Of a stretch of DNA of 64,000 bases, positions 47,023-55,689 are shown in pieces; the first letter of the stretch is position 1, and each line of letters opens with the position of its first letter. The translations under genes were made by a program, and so were the position numbers. This DNA comes from Microbacterium sp. BH-3-3-3 (GTDB lineage Bacteria > Actinomycetota > Actinomycetes > Actinomycetales > Microbacteriaceae), in the NCBI RefSeq assembly GCF_001792815.1, contig NZ_CP017674.1, forward strand, positions 1,922,001 through 1,986,000. Direction: 5' to 3'. Under the pieces are notes generated by a model, which did no database searches, was not told the DNA's origin, and was given only the letters and a program-made list of their open reading frames with translations.

Positions 47023-48573
47023 ATGACCATCGTCGAAGAAGGCGTCTCGAGCGTCTACGCCGCTCCCGGAACCCGCGGAGCCGTCGCCGAGTACCGCTCG
47101 CGGTACGGGCACTACATCGGCGGCGAATGGGTCGAACCGCACAGCGGCGAGTACTTCGAGAACATCACCCCGGTCACCGGCAAGCCGTTCTGCGAGGTCG
47201 GTCGCGGCGACGCGCACGACATCGACCGCGCGGTCGACGCCGGCTGGAAGGCGTTCGCGTCGTGGAAGAAGACCACTCCCGCCGAGCGCAGCGTCATCCT
47301 GAACAGGATCGCCGACCGCATAGAAGAGAACCTCGAGAAGATCGCCGTCGCCGAGACGTGGGAGAACGGCAAGCCGGTGCGCGAGACGCTCGCCGCCGAC
47401 ATCCCGCTGACCGTCGACCACTTCCGCTACTTCGCGGGCGTGCTGCGGGCCCAGGAGGGCTCGCTCAGCCAGCTCGACGAGAACACGGTGGCCTACCACT
47501 TCAACGAACCGCTCGGTGTGGTCGGGCAGATCATCCCGTGGAACTTCCCCATCCTCATGGCCGCCTGGAAGCTGGCGCCGGCGCTCGCCGCGGGCAACTG
47601 CGTCGTGATCAAGCCGGCCGAGCAGACCCCGGCATCGCTGCTGTTCCTGTTCGACATCATCGGCGACCTGCTGCCGGCGGGCGTCGTGAACATCGTGAAC
47701 GGCTTCGGCATCGAGGCGGGGGCACCGCTGGCGCAGCACAAGCGCATCCGCAAGATCGCGTTCACCGGTGAGACCACCACGGGGCGTCTGATCATGCAGT
47801 ACGCCTCGCAGAACCTCATCCCCGTGACGCTCGAACTCGGCGGCAAGAGCCCGAACGTGTTCTTCGAAGACGTCGCTCTGCGCAGCGACGACGCGTACTA
47901 CGACAAGGCGCTCGAGGGCTTCACGATGTTCGCGCTGAATCAGGGCGAGGTGTGCACGTGTCCGTCGCGCTCGCTCATCCAGCGGTCGATCTACGACCAA
48001 TTCCTCGGTGACGGCCTCGAGCGCGTGAAGAAGGTGCGCCAGGGCAATCCGCTCGACCCCGAGACGATGATCGGAGCACAGGCGTCGAACGACCAGCTCG
48101 AGAAGATCCTGTCGTACATCGACATCGGCAAAGCGGGCGGAGCGAAGCTGCTGACGGGTGGCGAACGCGTCGATCTCGGCGGCGACCTGACGGACGGCTA
48201 CTACATGGCGCCGACCGTTTTCGAGGGCACGAACGACATGCGCATCTTCCAGGAGGAGATCTTCGGTCCCGTCCTGTCGGTGACCTCGTTCGACGACTTC
48301 GATGATGCGATCTCGATCGCCAACGACACTCTCTACGGCCTCGGCGCCGGTGTGTGGAGCCGCAGTGGCGACACCGCCTACCGTGCCGGCCGCGCCATCG
48401 AAGCCGGGCGTGTGTGGACGAACACCTACCACCAGTACCCCGCGCACGCGGCGTTCGGCGGGTACAAGCAGTCCGGCATCGGCCGCGAGAACCACCTGAA
48501 GATGCTCGACCACTACCAGCAGACGAAGAACCTGCTGGTGTCGTATGCCGATGGGGCCATGGGCTTCTTCTGA
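47023..48573 (+). CDS. NAD-dependent aldehyde dehydrogenase, ExaC/acetaldehyde type
   Basis: 516 aa. Full ALDH fold with [22 protein letters not shown], the catalytic glutamate motif TLELGGKSP and the nucleophile Cys311 in [11 protein letters not shown]. The CTCPSR variant and about 510-residue length are those of the ExaC/AldA subgroup that oxidises acetaldehyde and related short aldehydes to acids. ATG start with GAAGGAG upstream. The downstream DUF779 gene and the upstream GAF regulator are its usual companions in ethanol or alcohol oxidation loci. Confidence 0.93.
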   Translation: MTIVEEGVSSVYAAPGTRGAVAEYRSRYGHYIGGEWVEPHSGEYFENITPVTGKPFCEVGRGDAHDIDRAVDAGWKAFASWKKTTPAERSVILNRIADRIEENLEKIAVAETWENGKPVRETLAADIPLTVDHFRYFAGVLRAQEGSLSQLDENTVAYHFNEPLGVVGQIIPWNFPILMAAWKLAPALAAGNCVVIKPAEQTPASLLFLFDIIGDLLPAGVVNIVNGFGIEAGAPLAQHKRIRKIAFTGETTTGRLIMQYASQNLIPVTLELGGKSPNVFFEDVALRSDDAYYDKALEGFTMFALNQGEVCTCPSRSLIQRSIYDQFLGDGLERVKKVRQGNPLDPETMIGAQASNDQLEKILSYIDIGKAGGAKLLTGGERVDLGGDLTDGYYMAPTVFEGTNDMRIFQEEIFGPVLSVTSFDDFDDAISIANDTLYGLGAGVWSRSGDTAYRAGRAIEAGRVWTNTYHQYPAHAAFGGYKQSGIGRENHLKMLDHYQQTKNLLVSYADGAMGFF

Positions 48574-48726
48574 GTGCGGGTGCGGCTCCCGGGCAGAGTT
48601 CCGGGGGTCGCATTCCCTCTCGGCGGGTGGCGCGTCGGCGGGTTGGCCCGAATCATGTCCCACTATCGGTGGTCTGGAGCCACTTCAGGCCGCCGATTTG
48701 GGGACATGGAACGAAAGGAATGGGAC

Positions 48727-49119
48727 ATGGAGCAGCTCTCCCGCGTCGACGTGACGGACGCCGCGGCCGCGCTCCTGCGCGATCTGACGGTGAAGCACGG
48801 CCCGCTGATGTTCCACCAGTCGGGCGGCTGCTGTGACGGCAGCTCACCGATGTGTTACCCGGTGGGAATGTTCCTCACGGGGCCGAGCGACGTACTGCTG
48901 GGCACCGTCGACGTGGGCCTCGACGACCCCATCGAGGTCTACATGTCGGAATCGCAGTTCGAGTACTGGAAGTTCACTCACCTGACGATCGATGTCGTGC
49001 CCGGGCGCGGGGCGGGCTTCTCGGTGGAGGGTCCGACGGGAATGCGATTCCTCATTCGCTCGCGGATGTTGACGGAGCAGGAGGCGGTGGCGTTCGGGGT
49101 GACGACTCTCTCGGAATGA
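48727..49119 (+). CDS. DUF779 protein, aldehyde dehydrogenase partner
   Basis: 130 aa. The DUF779 signature LMFHQSGGCCDGSSPMCYPVGMF is clear, with clustered cysteines that could bind a metal, followed by VYMSESQFEYWKFTHLTIDVVPGRGAGFSVE. The family is encoded next to ExaC-type aldehyde dehydrogenases in many bacteria; its biochemical role is unknown. I chose the ATG at 48727 with AAAGGA eight bases upstream; another ATG lies at 48706. The gap of 153 bases to the dehydrogenase leaves room for its own promoter. Confidence 0.88.
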   Translation: MEQLSRVDVTDAAAALLRDLTVKHGPLMFHQSGGCCDGSSPMCYPVGMFLTGPSDVLLGTVDVGLDDPIEVYMSESQFEYWKFTHLTIDVVPGRGAGFSVEGPTGMRFLIRSRMLTEQEAVAFGVTTLSE

Positions 49120-49360
49120 GGCTGCGGCGCCACCGGCGGTCGCGAAGGAAGGTCGCGACACTGAACGCGAGAACGAGGAGCGGGGCGGACATCACCGCGG
49201 CGGGAGCGAGGCCAGCGATCAGGAACCCCGTCAGCACCGCTCCGCCAGCGGCTATCCAGGAGGACGCCGGCCGGAGTGGGTCGACCAGCGTGCCCCAGCC
49301 CGCGCCGATCACCACCGCGTAGACGCAGATGATGAGCGAGATGTCGACGGTGTTCTGCAC
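49052..49360 (-). CDS. Possible 102-aa membrane protein, overlapping the DUF779 gene
   Basis: 102 aa with three hydrophobic segments (about residues 5-26, 31-52 and 54-70) and a basic, Pro-rich C-terminus. The hydrophobic pattern is convincing, but the 3' end overlaps the convergent DUF779 gene by 68 bases, which is unusual, and no strong ribosome binding site is visible. If real, it is a small integral membrane protein of unknown role; it may end earlier in life through mutation of an original stop. Confidence 0.45.
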   Translation of the reverse strand: MQNTVDISLIICVYAVVIGAGWGTLVDPLRPASSWIAAGGAVLTGFLIAGLAPAAVMSAPLLVLAFSVATFLRDRRWRRSLIPRESSPRTPPPPAPSTSASE

Positions 49361-49666
49361 GGGGAGCTTCGTTCTCTCGAGGTCTGGTCGACTCGCCAGT
49401 GTTCCATCGCCGCGGCGGTGAGAGCGCCTGTTTCACCCGCCCGGCGGGCGGAACCACCCGCGCCACCCGCGATTGCCGGGCTCTCCCTGCTCGACCGGCG
49501 AAGGGTTCGATCGGCACGAATGACGGCTCACGGGCGAAAACGCCACGGCGTCGGGCGAAAACGGCGCCCACCCCCCTCGGCGGCGGAAGCGGGCGCCGTT
49601 AGCGTGTCGTCGGTCCGGGCAGGAGACCCGGCAGCCGCGCGAGCGGCTCGCGCGGAGGGTGCCCCC
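49361..49666. other. Gap without a recognised gene
   Basis: About 300 bases of GC-rich sequence; nothing recognisable apart from GGAGGG just before the next small gene. Confidence 0.4.
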
Positions 49667-49963
49667 ATGAAGTTCAGCGCCGGTCGCGCGTTCGCCCTCG
49701 TCCTGGCCCCGCTCATCGCCGCGGCCCTGGTGGCGACCGGGCTGATGCTGCTGGCCATCGTCGCGACCGAGGCGGCGACGACCATCGTCGTCCCCTACCT
49801 CGTCACCTACACGGGAACGAAGGACCCGGGCGGCGGTGGGCGGACGCTGTACATCGACGGCTCCTGGTCCGTCGCGACAGCGGTGACCGGCATCGTGGCG
49901 TCTCCCCTGGTCGCGCTGGCACTCTTCCTGCCCGACGGACCCGCACGACCGCATCGCGGCTAG
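49667..49963 (+). CDS. 98-aa two-helix membrane protein
   Basis: 98 aa. It begins KFSAGRAFALVLAPLIAAALVATGLMLLAIVATEAATTIVV with a long hydrophobic stretch, then an extracellular-like loop with GTKDPGGGGRTLYIDGSWS, then a second hydrophobic stretch (about 70-90). The ATG has GGAGGG about eight bases upstream. The function is unknown. It is convergent with the response regulator gene, overlapping its stop by four bases. Confidence 0.65.
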   Translation: MKFSAGRAFALVLAPLIAAALVATGLMLLAIVATEAATTIVVPYLVTYTGTKDPGGGGRTLYIDGSWSVATAVTGIVASPLVALALFLPDGPARPHRG

Positions 49964-50568
49964 AGCCAGCCCCGGTCGACCGCCACTCGCACGGCGTCCG
50001 CCCGATTGCGCCCGCCGGTCTTGCCGATCGCACTGGAGAGATGGTTCTTCACCGTGCCCTCCGACAGGTGCACCATCCGCGCGATGTCGGCGATCGATCC
50101 GCCCGACCGCGCTGCGGCGAGCACGTCGGTCTCACGCTCCGTGAGGGGCGAGTCGCCCTGAGCCAGCGACTCGACGGCCAGCGCCGGGTCCACGACTCGC
50201 AGCCCCATCGACACGCGCCGCACGGCATCGGCCAGCTCGGCCGCGGGAGTGTCCTTCACGACGAAGCCCGATGCCCCGGCCTGAAGGGCCCGTGCCAGGT
50301 AGCCCGGCCGGCCGAAGGTCGTGACGATGAGGGCACGGCATCCGGGAACCTCGGAACGCAGGAGCGACGCCGCGGCGATGCCGTCGATACCGGGCATCTC
50401 GATGTCGAGCAGCGCCACCGTCGCCTGAGACGCGCGAGCCGCTTCGACGACCTCGTCGCCGCGCCCGACCTGGGCGACGACCTCGATGTCGTTCTCGAGC
50501 CCGAGCAGGGCGGCGAGGGCACCGCGCACCAGGGCCTGGTCGTCGGCGATGAGAAGCCGGATCACCAT
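49960..50568 (-). CDS. NarL/LuxR-family response regulator
   Basis: 202 aa. The receiver domain has the acidic pair DD at residues 9-10, phosphoacceptor Asp55 in LLDIEMPG and the conserved Thr and Lys (VTTFGR, VVKDTPA). The C-terminal LuxR-type helix-turn-helix is LTERETDVLAAARSGGSIADIARMVHLSEGTVKNHLSSAI. It should be phosphorylated by the kinase encoded four bases upstream and most likely controls the adjacent ABC transporter, as in DesK/DesR-like arrangements. Confidence 0.94.
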   Translation of the reverse strand: MVIRLLIADDQALVRGALAALLGLENDIEVVAQVGRGDEVVEAARASQATVALLDIEMPGIDGIAAASLLRSEVPGCRALIVTTFGRPGYLARALQAGASGFVVKDTPAAELADAVRRVSMGLRVVDPALAVESLAQGDSPLTERETDVLAAARSGGSIADIARMVHLSEGTVKNHLSSAIGKTGGRNRADAVRVAVDRGWL

Positions 50569-50572
50569 CGCG

Positions 50573-51703
50573 TCACCACGTCACTTTCACTCTGAACCCG
50601 CCGAGATCACTGCGACCCACGGTGAGGCGGGCACCCGCGGTCTCGACGCGTTCGCGCAGGCCCGTGAGCCCCGACCCCGAGGATGCCGTGGCAGACGGTC
50701 CGCATCCGTCGTCGTCGACCTCGACACCGCGGGCACTCAGACGCACGCGGCACGCGTGAGCACCGGCGTGCCGCACGACGTTGGTCACCGACTCGCGCAC
50801 CACCCATCCGGCGAGCTCCCGACGATCGGCGGGGACCTGCTCGGTCGACCCGGGCAGGTCGGGCGTCACCCCGGCACTCTCGAGGGCGGCCCGCGCCGCG
50901 GCGAGCTCCCCGCTGATGCTCACGCCGCGGAAACCGTGCACCGTCGCGCGCACGTCTGCCAACGCGCCCCGCGCCAGCTGCTCGATCTGGGCGATCTCGT
51001 CGCGCGCGGCCGGGGATCCGGCATCCATCAGTCGCCCCGCCAGCTCGGCTTTGACCGTGATGACCGTCAGGGAGTGGCCGAGGATGTCGTGCACGTCGCG
51101 AGCGACGCGGCCGCGCTCGCGCTCGGCGGCGAGCTCGGCGACCTGGTGCTGCGCGGCCCGGAGACGCGCCAGGGTGGTGATGTTGCCGGTGAGAGTCGCC
51201 ATCATCACCGACACCGAGAGGATGACAGCGGCGTTCAGCGCGCTGTTGCCGATGTCGGCGTCATCCCACACCCCCACGGCGAAGGTGAGGCCGGCCAGCA
51301 CCAGGAGGGGGATCCAGAGCATGCTGCGCCGCATGCGCGAGACGGCGAGGGCCACGCCGACGAACGTCCACAACCAGCGCACGTCGGCGCCGAGCCACGG
51401 AATGAGCGACAAGCTCAGCAGGAAGAGCACCGCCGCCGGAACGAGGCGCACCGCACCGGGCTGCAGTCGCCGCATCACCGGAACCGTGCACAGGAAGGCG
51501 CCGCCGAAGACCGCCACGAGAAGCGTCGGCACGATGGTGACGGCCGAAGGCTGCGCCCACAGCGTGTACATCGTCGGCACGATCCAGGCGAGAGACATGC
51601 CCGCGCCGATGAACCACCCGCGGTTCGACATGGCGAAGCCGGCACCCGCGGAGGGTGCCGGCCCGGCGGCGGGGGCGGCCTGCTCGTTCATCACGTTCAC
51701 CAT
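50573..51703 (-). CDS. Sensor histidine kinase, HPK7/DesK-like
   Basis: 376 aa. Six hydrophobic segments (about residues 28-175) are followed by the HisKA_3 motif RGRVARDVHDILGHSL with His205, a GHKL ATPase domain with RESVTNVVRHAGA and GSGLTGLRERVE. The phosphate acceptor and N/G boxes are intact. It lacks a large external domain, so it senses something in or near the membrane. ATG at 51703 chosen; a further in-frame ATG is at 51691. It lies 16 bases after the permease gene. Confidence 0.92.
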   Translation of the reverse strand: MVNVMNEQAAPAAGPAPSAGAGFAMSNRGWFIGAGMSLAWIVPTMYTLWAQPSAVTIVPTLLVAVFGGAFLCTVPVMRRLQPGAVRLVPAAVLFLLSLSLIPWLGADVRWLWTFVGVALAVSRMRRSMLWIPLLVLAGLTFAVGVWDDADIGNSALNAAVILSVSVMMATLTGNITTLARLRAAQHQVAELAAERERGRVARDVHDILGHSLTVITVKAELAGRLMDAGSPAARDEIAQIEQLARGALADVRATVHGFRGVSISGELAAARAALESAGVTPDLPGSTEQVPADRRELAGWVVRESVTNVVRHAGAHACRVRLSARGVEVDDDGCGPSATASSGSGLTGLRERVETAGARLTVGRSDLGGFRVKVTW

Positions 51704-51719
51704 AGGACGCCCCCGTCGC

Positions 51720-52517
51720 TCATCCGCGCCGCGTATCGCGACGGAAGAAGGCGACCGTGCCCGTGACGAACACCGCGAGCCAGACGACCGCATTGATCAG
51801 GGCGCCGATGTCGAAGGCATCCCCCGTCAGCGGTGACCGCGCCAGCTCACCGATGCCGTACACGGGTGTCAGCTTGCCGATGACCTGCAGGAAGTCCGGC
51901 ATGTTCGACAGCGGGAAGAACAGGCCGCCCAGGAACGACAGCAGAACGACGACCAGGCTCGTGATCTGCGCGACGTTCTCACCGGGCACCATGTAGCCGA
52001 CCATGAGCCCGAGCGTCGTGAAGACCGCACCGGCGAGCAGCCACGCGGCCAGGCCCGACACGATCCACTGGGATGCCGACAACTCGACGCCCGAGAACAT
52101 GGCCACGATGTAGGTCGCGACGATGGCGACGAGACCGAACATCATGCCCGCGATCGTCTTCACGGCGACATTGACGACAGGGTTCAGCGGCGTGAGGCGC
52201 AACTGCCGCGTCCACCCCTGCGCGCGTTCGGCGGCGACCGACGCCCCGGTCTGGGTCGCCGACATCATCGCTCCGTACATCGCCATCGACACCATGATGT
52301 ACGCGGCCACCGACACTCCCCCGGATGCCACCGGAGTCGCCGTCAGCGGTTCGTCGAGCAGCTGATACCCGACGATGAAGAACATCAGCACGGGGAACGC
52401 CACGGTGAAGAACAACCCGCGCGGGTTGCGGATCTTGCGCATCAGCTCGAGGCGCAGATAGGTGAGTGTGAACCCGCCGAGGGCGGGCACCGGTCGGTCG
52501 AGGGTGATGGCGGTCAT
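51720..52517 (-). CDS. ABC-2 type transporter permease
   Basis: 265 aa, six membrane segments. The first loop RLELMRKIRNPRGLFFTVAFPVLMFFI is the typical N-terminal coupling region of ABC-2 exporters, and VLLSFLGGLFFPLSNMPDFLQVIGKLTP is the family signature near the end. Paired with the ATPase downstream of the promoter; the start overlaps the ATPase stop (ATGA). Substrates of such pairs next to NarL-type regulators are often lipids or antimicrobial compounds, but no substrate can be named here. Confidence 0.92.
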   Translation of the reverse strand: MTAITLDRPVPALGGFTLTYLRLELMRKIRNPRGLFFTVAFPVLMFFIVGYQLLDEPLTATPVASGGVSVAAYIMVSMAMYGAMMSATQTGASVAAERAQGWTRQLRLTPLNPVVNVAVKTIAGMMFGLVAIVATYIVAMFSGVELSASQWIVSGLAAWLLAGAVFTTLGLMVGYMVPGENVAQITSLVVVLLSFLGGLFFPLSNMPDFLQVIGKLTPVYGIGELARSPLTGDAFDIGALINAVVWLAVFVTGTVAFFRRDTRRG

Positions 52518-53443
52518 CGGACTGCTCCGTTCAGGGCGGGTTCCGCGGCGTCGGCGGTGAGGGCGAGGAAGACGCTCTCGAGGTTCTGGGCGGTGATCTC
52601 GAGATCGCGCGCGGGGGTGGCGGTCAGCAGGTGTCGGGCGAGCTCATCGGAATCACGCGTGTGGATCGTGACGCGCTCGCCGGCGGCCTCGACCGAATCG
52701 ACGCCCGGAATCGACGCGAGCGCCGTGAGGTCGGCATCCGGGAGCGTCAGCTGGACGACCCGACCCGAGACGAGATTCTTGATCTCGGCGGTGCTCCCGT
52801 CGGCGACGATCCGACCGCGGCTCATCAGCACGATGCGATCGGCGTACTCGTCGGCCTCGTCGAGGTAGTGGGTGGCGAACATGACGGTGCGTCCGCGGGC
52901 GGCATCCGCCCGGATCGCGCTCCAGAACGAGCGGCGCGCCTCCACGTCCATACCGGTGGTCGGTTCGTCGAGGATCAACAGTGCGGGATCGCTCACGAGG
53001 GCCATCGCGAAACGGAGTCGCTGCTGCTCGCCCCCGGAGCACAGGCCCACGCGACGGTTCGCCAGACTCTGGATGCCGGCCCGCTCGAGGGCTTCGTCGA
53101 CGGGACGCTTCTCGGCGAACAGGCTGGCCGTGAGGGCCACCGTCTCGCGGACGGTGATGTCCTTGAGGAGGCCACCGGTCTGCAGCACGGCCGAGACGAG
53201 GCCGCGGGCGACGGCGCCGCGGGGAGTGTGTCCGAACACCTGGATGGAGCCGGCGTCGGGGTTCGTGAGGCCGAGGATCATGTCGATCGTCGTGGTCTTG
53301 CCCGCGCCGTTCGGGCCGAGGAAGGCCACGATCTCGCCCGGACGGACGGTGAGGTCGACGCCGCGCACGGCGTGGACGGAGCCGAAGCTCTTGACGACGC
53401 CCCGCGCGTCGATCGCGACGGGGGTGGGGGTGGAGGAGGTCAT
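52514..53443 (-). CDS. ABC transporter ATP-binding protein
   Basis: 309 aa. Walker A GPNGAGKTT at about residues 43-51, Q-loop, signature LCSGGEQQRLRF, Walker B LLILDEPTTGMD and the switch histidine in ATHYLDEADE. The signature has a Cys before SGGEQQ where LSGG is standard. A C-terminal extension (about 225-309) as in DrrA-like exporters is present. The start is uncertain: ATG at 53443 chosen; GTG/ATG at 53476 and 53464 are possible. It energises the permease encoded next. Confidence 0.92.
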   Translation of the reverse strand: MTSSTPTPVAIDARGVVKSFGSVHAVRGVDLTVRPGEIVAFLGPNGAGKTTTIDMILGLTNPDAGSIQVFGHTPRGAVARGLVSAVLQTGGLLKDITVRETVALTASLFAEKRPVDEALERAGIQSLANRRVGLCSGGEQQRLRFAMALVSDPALLILDEPTTGMDVEARRSFWSAIRADAARGRTVMFATHYLDEADEYADRIVLMSRGRIVADGSTAEIKNLVSGRVVQLTLPDADLTALASIPGVDSVEAAGERVTIHTRDSDELARHLLTATPARDLEITAQNLESVFLALTADAAEPALNGAVR

Positions 53444-53590
53444 GTGTTCATGCTGGTCGCGCATGACGGTCGGCACGGGGGGCGTGGGTCACGTCGTGGG
53501 GGTGACGTTCGTCATGGGTCGGGGTGGATGGGTGAAGTTCGGCGCTCCCGCGACGAGCGCGGGCGAACCTTTCCCCGTGAGGGGTGGATC

Positions 53591-53599
53591 TGTGGATAA
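53591..53599 (-). promoter_or_regulatory. DnaA-box sequence upstream of the EspC/WXG-like operon
   Basis: TGTGGATAA, identical to the origin boxes, 40 bases before the start of the small EspC/WXG-like gene and close to the expected promoter. It is about 29.6 kb from the origin. Confidence 0.45.
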
Positions 53600-53626
53600 C
53601 TCCCGAGGCGACTGCTCAGACCTCAG

Positions 53627-53632
53627 TACCGT
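53627..53632 (+). promoter_or_regulatory. -10 element for leaderless operon transcript
   Basis: TACCGT, last base seven bases before the ATG at 53639. Confidence 0.55.
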
Positions 53633-53638
53633 GCGGGG

Positions 53639-53929
53639 ATGCAGAAATTCACGGTCGAGCCGGAGGCACTGCGCCGTGCGGCGTACGTGGTCGACGCCGC
53701 GGCGGACCACGCTGGGGTACAGACGTCGTTGACTCCGACACGCAACCTGGGGCACGCGCGGCTGAGCGCGGCGGCCGAGGAGTTGCTGCAGTCCTTGACG
53801 GGCGGTTGGACGGAGGCCACGACGCAGATCGACGCCGTGGCAGCGAGTCTGCGCGCCACCGCGCAGATCTACGAGCGAGCGGATGCCGACGGCGAACGAG
53901 ACGCCCACGCCATCGGCGCGCAGCGATGA
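53639..53929 (+). CDS. EspC/WXG100-like small helical protein
   Basis: 96 aa, predicted as two helices with a turn at LTGGWTEA (Trp57), and a C-terminal YxxxD motif, Tyr78 to Asp82 (YERAD), which is the export signal of type VII (ESX) substrates. The N-terminal QKFTVEPEALRRAAYVVDAAADHAGV resembles EspC/type VII target proteins. It would pair with the helical start of the next protein. Its stop overlaps the next start (ATGA). No ESX secretion genes are in the window. Confidence 0.78.
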   Translation: MQKFTVEPEALRRAAYVVDAAADHAGVQTSLTPTRNLGHARLSAAAEELLQSLTGGWTEATTQIDAVAASLRATAQIYERADADGERDAHAIGAQR

Positions 53930-55689
53930 GTGCCCTGGGCGCGACGACGTTGGCCTCTGAGCTGGTTCCCGGCTCCGTCGAGGCGGCCTACGAACTCGTG
54001 CGTCTCGGCGGGCAGCGATCTTCGGTCGCCGATGACATCTCTCACTCCCTGCGGCGACAGCACGAGATCGACGGATGGACGGGGAGCGCCTCCGACGCCT
54101 ACGGCGCGCGGATCGACCTCATCGCGCGGCGATGGGAGCTGATCGGTGAGGCGCTGGAGGCCCTGGTCGAACCGATGCAGACGTATGGCCGCGCATTGTC
54201 GCGCGCCCAGGGGCTGGCTCAGGATGCCATCGAGGCATGGGCCTACGCCTCATCGCTGCCGACCGACGGTGGCGAGCTACCCGCATTCCGTTCCTTCGCG
54301 AGCGGATGGCCGCTGATGATTTCGGACGGACGCCATCAGGGCGCAGCGCCGAGTTCCCGCGCTGAGGCCCTGCGCCGGGCCGAAGCGATGCTCGCCGACG
54401 CGTGCGCCGACGTGCTCGCCGCGGGTGACATCGCCGCGGCCGCGGTGCACGCATTGATCGAGCCGCTTCGCGCGCGAGGCGAGGTCTGGGTCTCGATCGG
54501 TGAGGGCCTCGGGCGCACCGCGGTGCCGTCGGCGCACGTGCTGTCGGTGATGTCCGCGCTCGATCCGTCTGCCCTGACCGCTCTGCTGAGGGCACGGCCC
54601 GACCTGGTGGTGAGGCTCGCACAGGCCGACCCTGCGGCCATCGCGCCGTGGTGGCGCGATCTCGACCCCGACGTGCGCGAGGTGCTCATCACCGAAGCAC
54701 CCGGGGTGATCGGGAACCTGGGCGGCGTCGCGTACGCGTCTCGGGACCGCGCGAATCGCATCGTGCTCGCGCAAGCGCTTCAGGATGCCAGGAATAGCCC
54801 CTGGGATCAGTCCGATCAGGTCGCTGCGCTGGAGGCACTGGAGAGAGCTGCCACGGGCAATACCCTCGCCTCGCTCGTGCTCGATCGGCCCCCGTTGGCG
54901 CAGGTAGCGGTGGGCGATCTGGATCGGGCTCGTCACATTTCGGTGATCGTGCCGGGGATGGGGACGACGGTCGGTGGTGACATGGAGGCGTACGCGAAAG
55001 TCGCTGATGCCCTCGCCGGGCAGCAATCTCGCGTATCCGGCGTCGATCGCGATGATCTTGGCGTGGTTGCCTGGATCGGATATCACCCACCCATGCCGGA
55101 TAGCCACGCGCTGGAGGTGGCCTCCGATGACCTAGCCGGAGTCGGAGCCCGCAGTCTCGCGTACGACCTGGAATCACTGCGAGTTACAGCTGGCGACGGT
55201 TCTCCGGTGGAGCTCTCCGTCGTTGCGCATTCCTACGGAACGGACGTCGCCACCCTTGCGCTGCGGCAAGCGGAGGCGGATCACCTCGTGATGCTCGGCT
55301 CCGCTGGAATTTCTGGCGATGTCGGCGATGCCTCGACACTGAATGTCCCCGAGGGGCAGGTTTTCTCGTCGCAATCGAGGCGTGACGAGTGGGCCCCGAT
55401 CGGCCAGGTCTTATCTGGACGCACAGACCCGACGAGCGGCGGGTTCGGAGCCTCGGTGTTCTCGTCGGAGTCCGCGGTCGTCGAGGGGAAGGAGCTTTAC
55501 GCGGTGTCCAAGCATGGGCCGTTCGGGACGGAGACCGAAGCGGACGCCAGCTACTTCACGCCGAACACCACCTCCATGTACAACACGGCGCTCGCAACGA
55601 TGGGCAACGACGGGCGTCTCGTTCTGGGTGGCACCGCCGAGGATCGCGCGGTGAGAGATGGAAAGAAATGGGGTGAGAACGAACTGTGA
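53926..55689 (+). CDS. WXG-domain alpha/beta hydrolase (DUF1023 type), putative type VII effector
   Basis: 587 aa. The N-terminal 120 residues form an ESX-like helical hairpin with W51-T-G53 in DGWTGSASDAYGARID. After a helical linker (about 120-320) comes an alpha/beta hydrolase domain of the DUF1023/Abhydrolase_8 type: HISVIVPGMGT, VAWIGYHPPMP, the nucleophile elbow with Ser436 in VVAHSYGTD, and a His530 in SKHGPFG that fits the catalytic histidine. Such proteins are found as substrates of actinobacterial type VII systems and may act on lipids or esters. It overlaps the next gene by GTGA. Confidence 0.82.
   Translation: MSALGATTLASELVPGSVEAAYELVRLGGQRSSVADDISHSLRRQHEIDGWTGSASDAYGARIDLIARRWELIGEALEALVEPMQTYGRALSRAQGLAQDAIEAWAYASSLPTDGGELPAFRSFASGWPLMISDGRHQGAAPSSRAEALRRAEAMLADACADVLAAGDIAAAAVHALIEPLRARGEVWVSIGEGLGRTAVPSAHVLSVMSALDPSALTALLRARPDLVVRLAQADPAAIAPWWRDLDPDVREVLITEAPGVIGNLGGVAYASRDRANRIVLAQALQDARNSPWDQSDQVAALEALERAATGNTLASLVLDRPPLAQVAVGDLDRARHISVIVPGMGTTVGGDMEAYAKVADALAGQQSRVSGVDRDDLGVVAWIGYHPPMPDSHALEVASDDLAGVGARSLAYDLESLRVTAGDGSPVELSVVAHSYGTDVATLALRQAEADHLVMLGSAGISGDVGDASTLNVPEGQVFSSQSRRDEWAPIGQVLSGRTDPTSGGFGASVFSSESAVVEGKELYAVSKHGPFGTETEADASYFTPNTTSMYNTALATMGNDGRLVLGGTAEDRAVRDGKKWGENEL

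Noticed and set aside
44664..48663. Long minus-strand open frames opposite the GAF regulator and aldehyde dehydrogenase
   Set aside because: Shadows of the real genes; translations are Arg/Gly/Asp-rich without domains.
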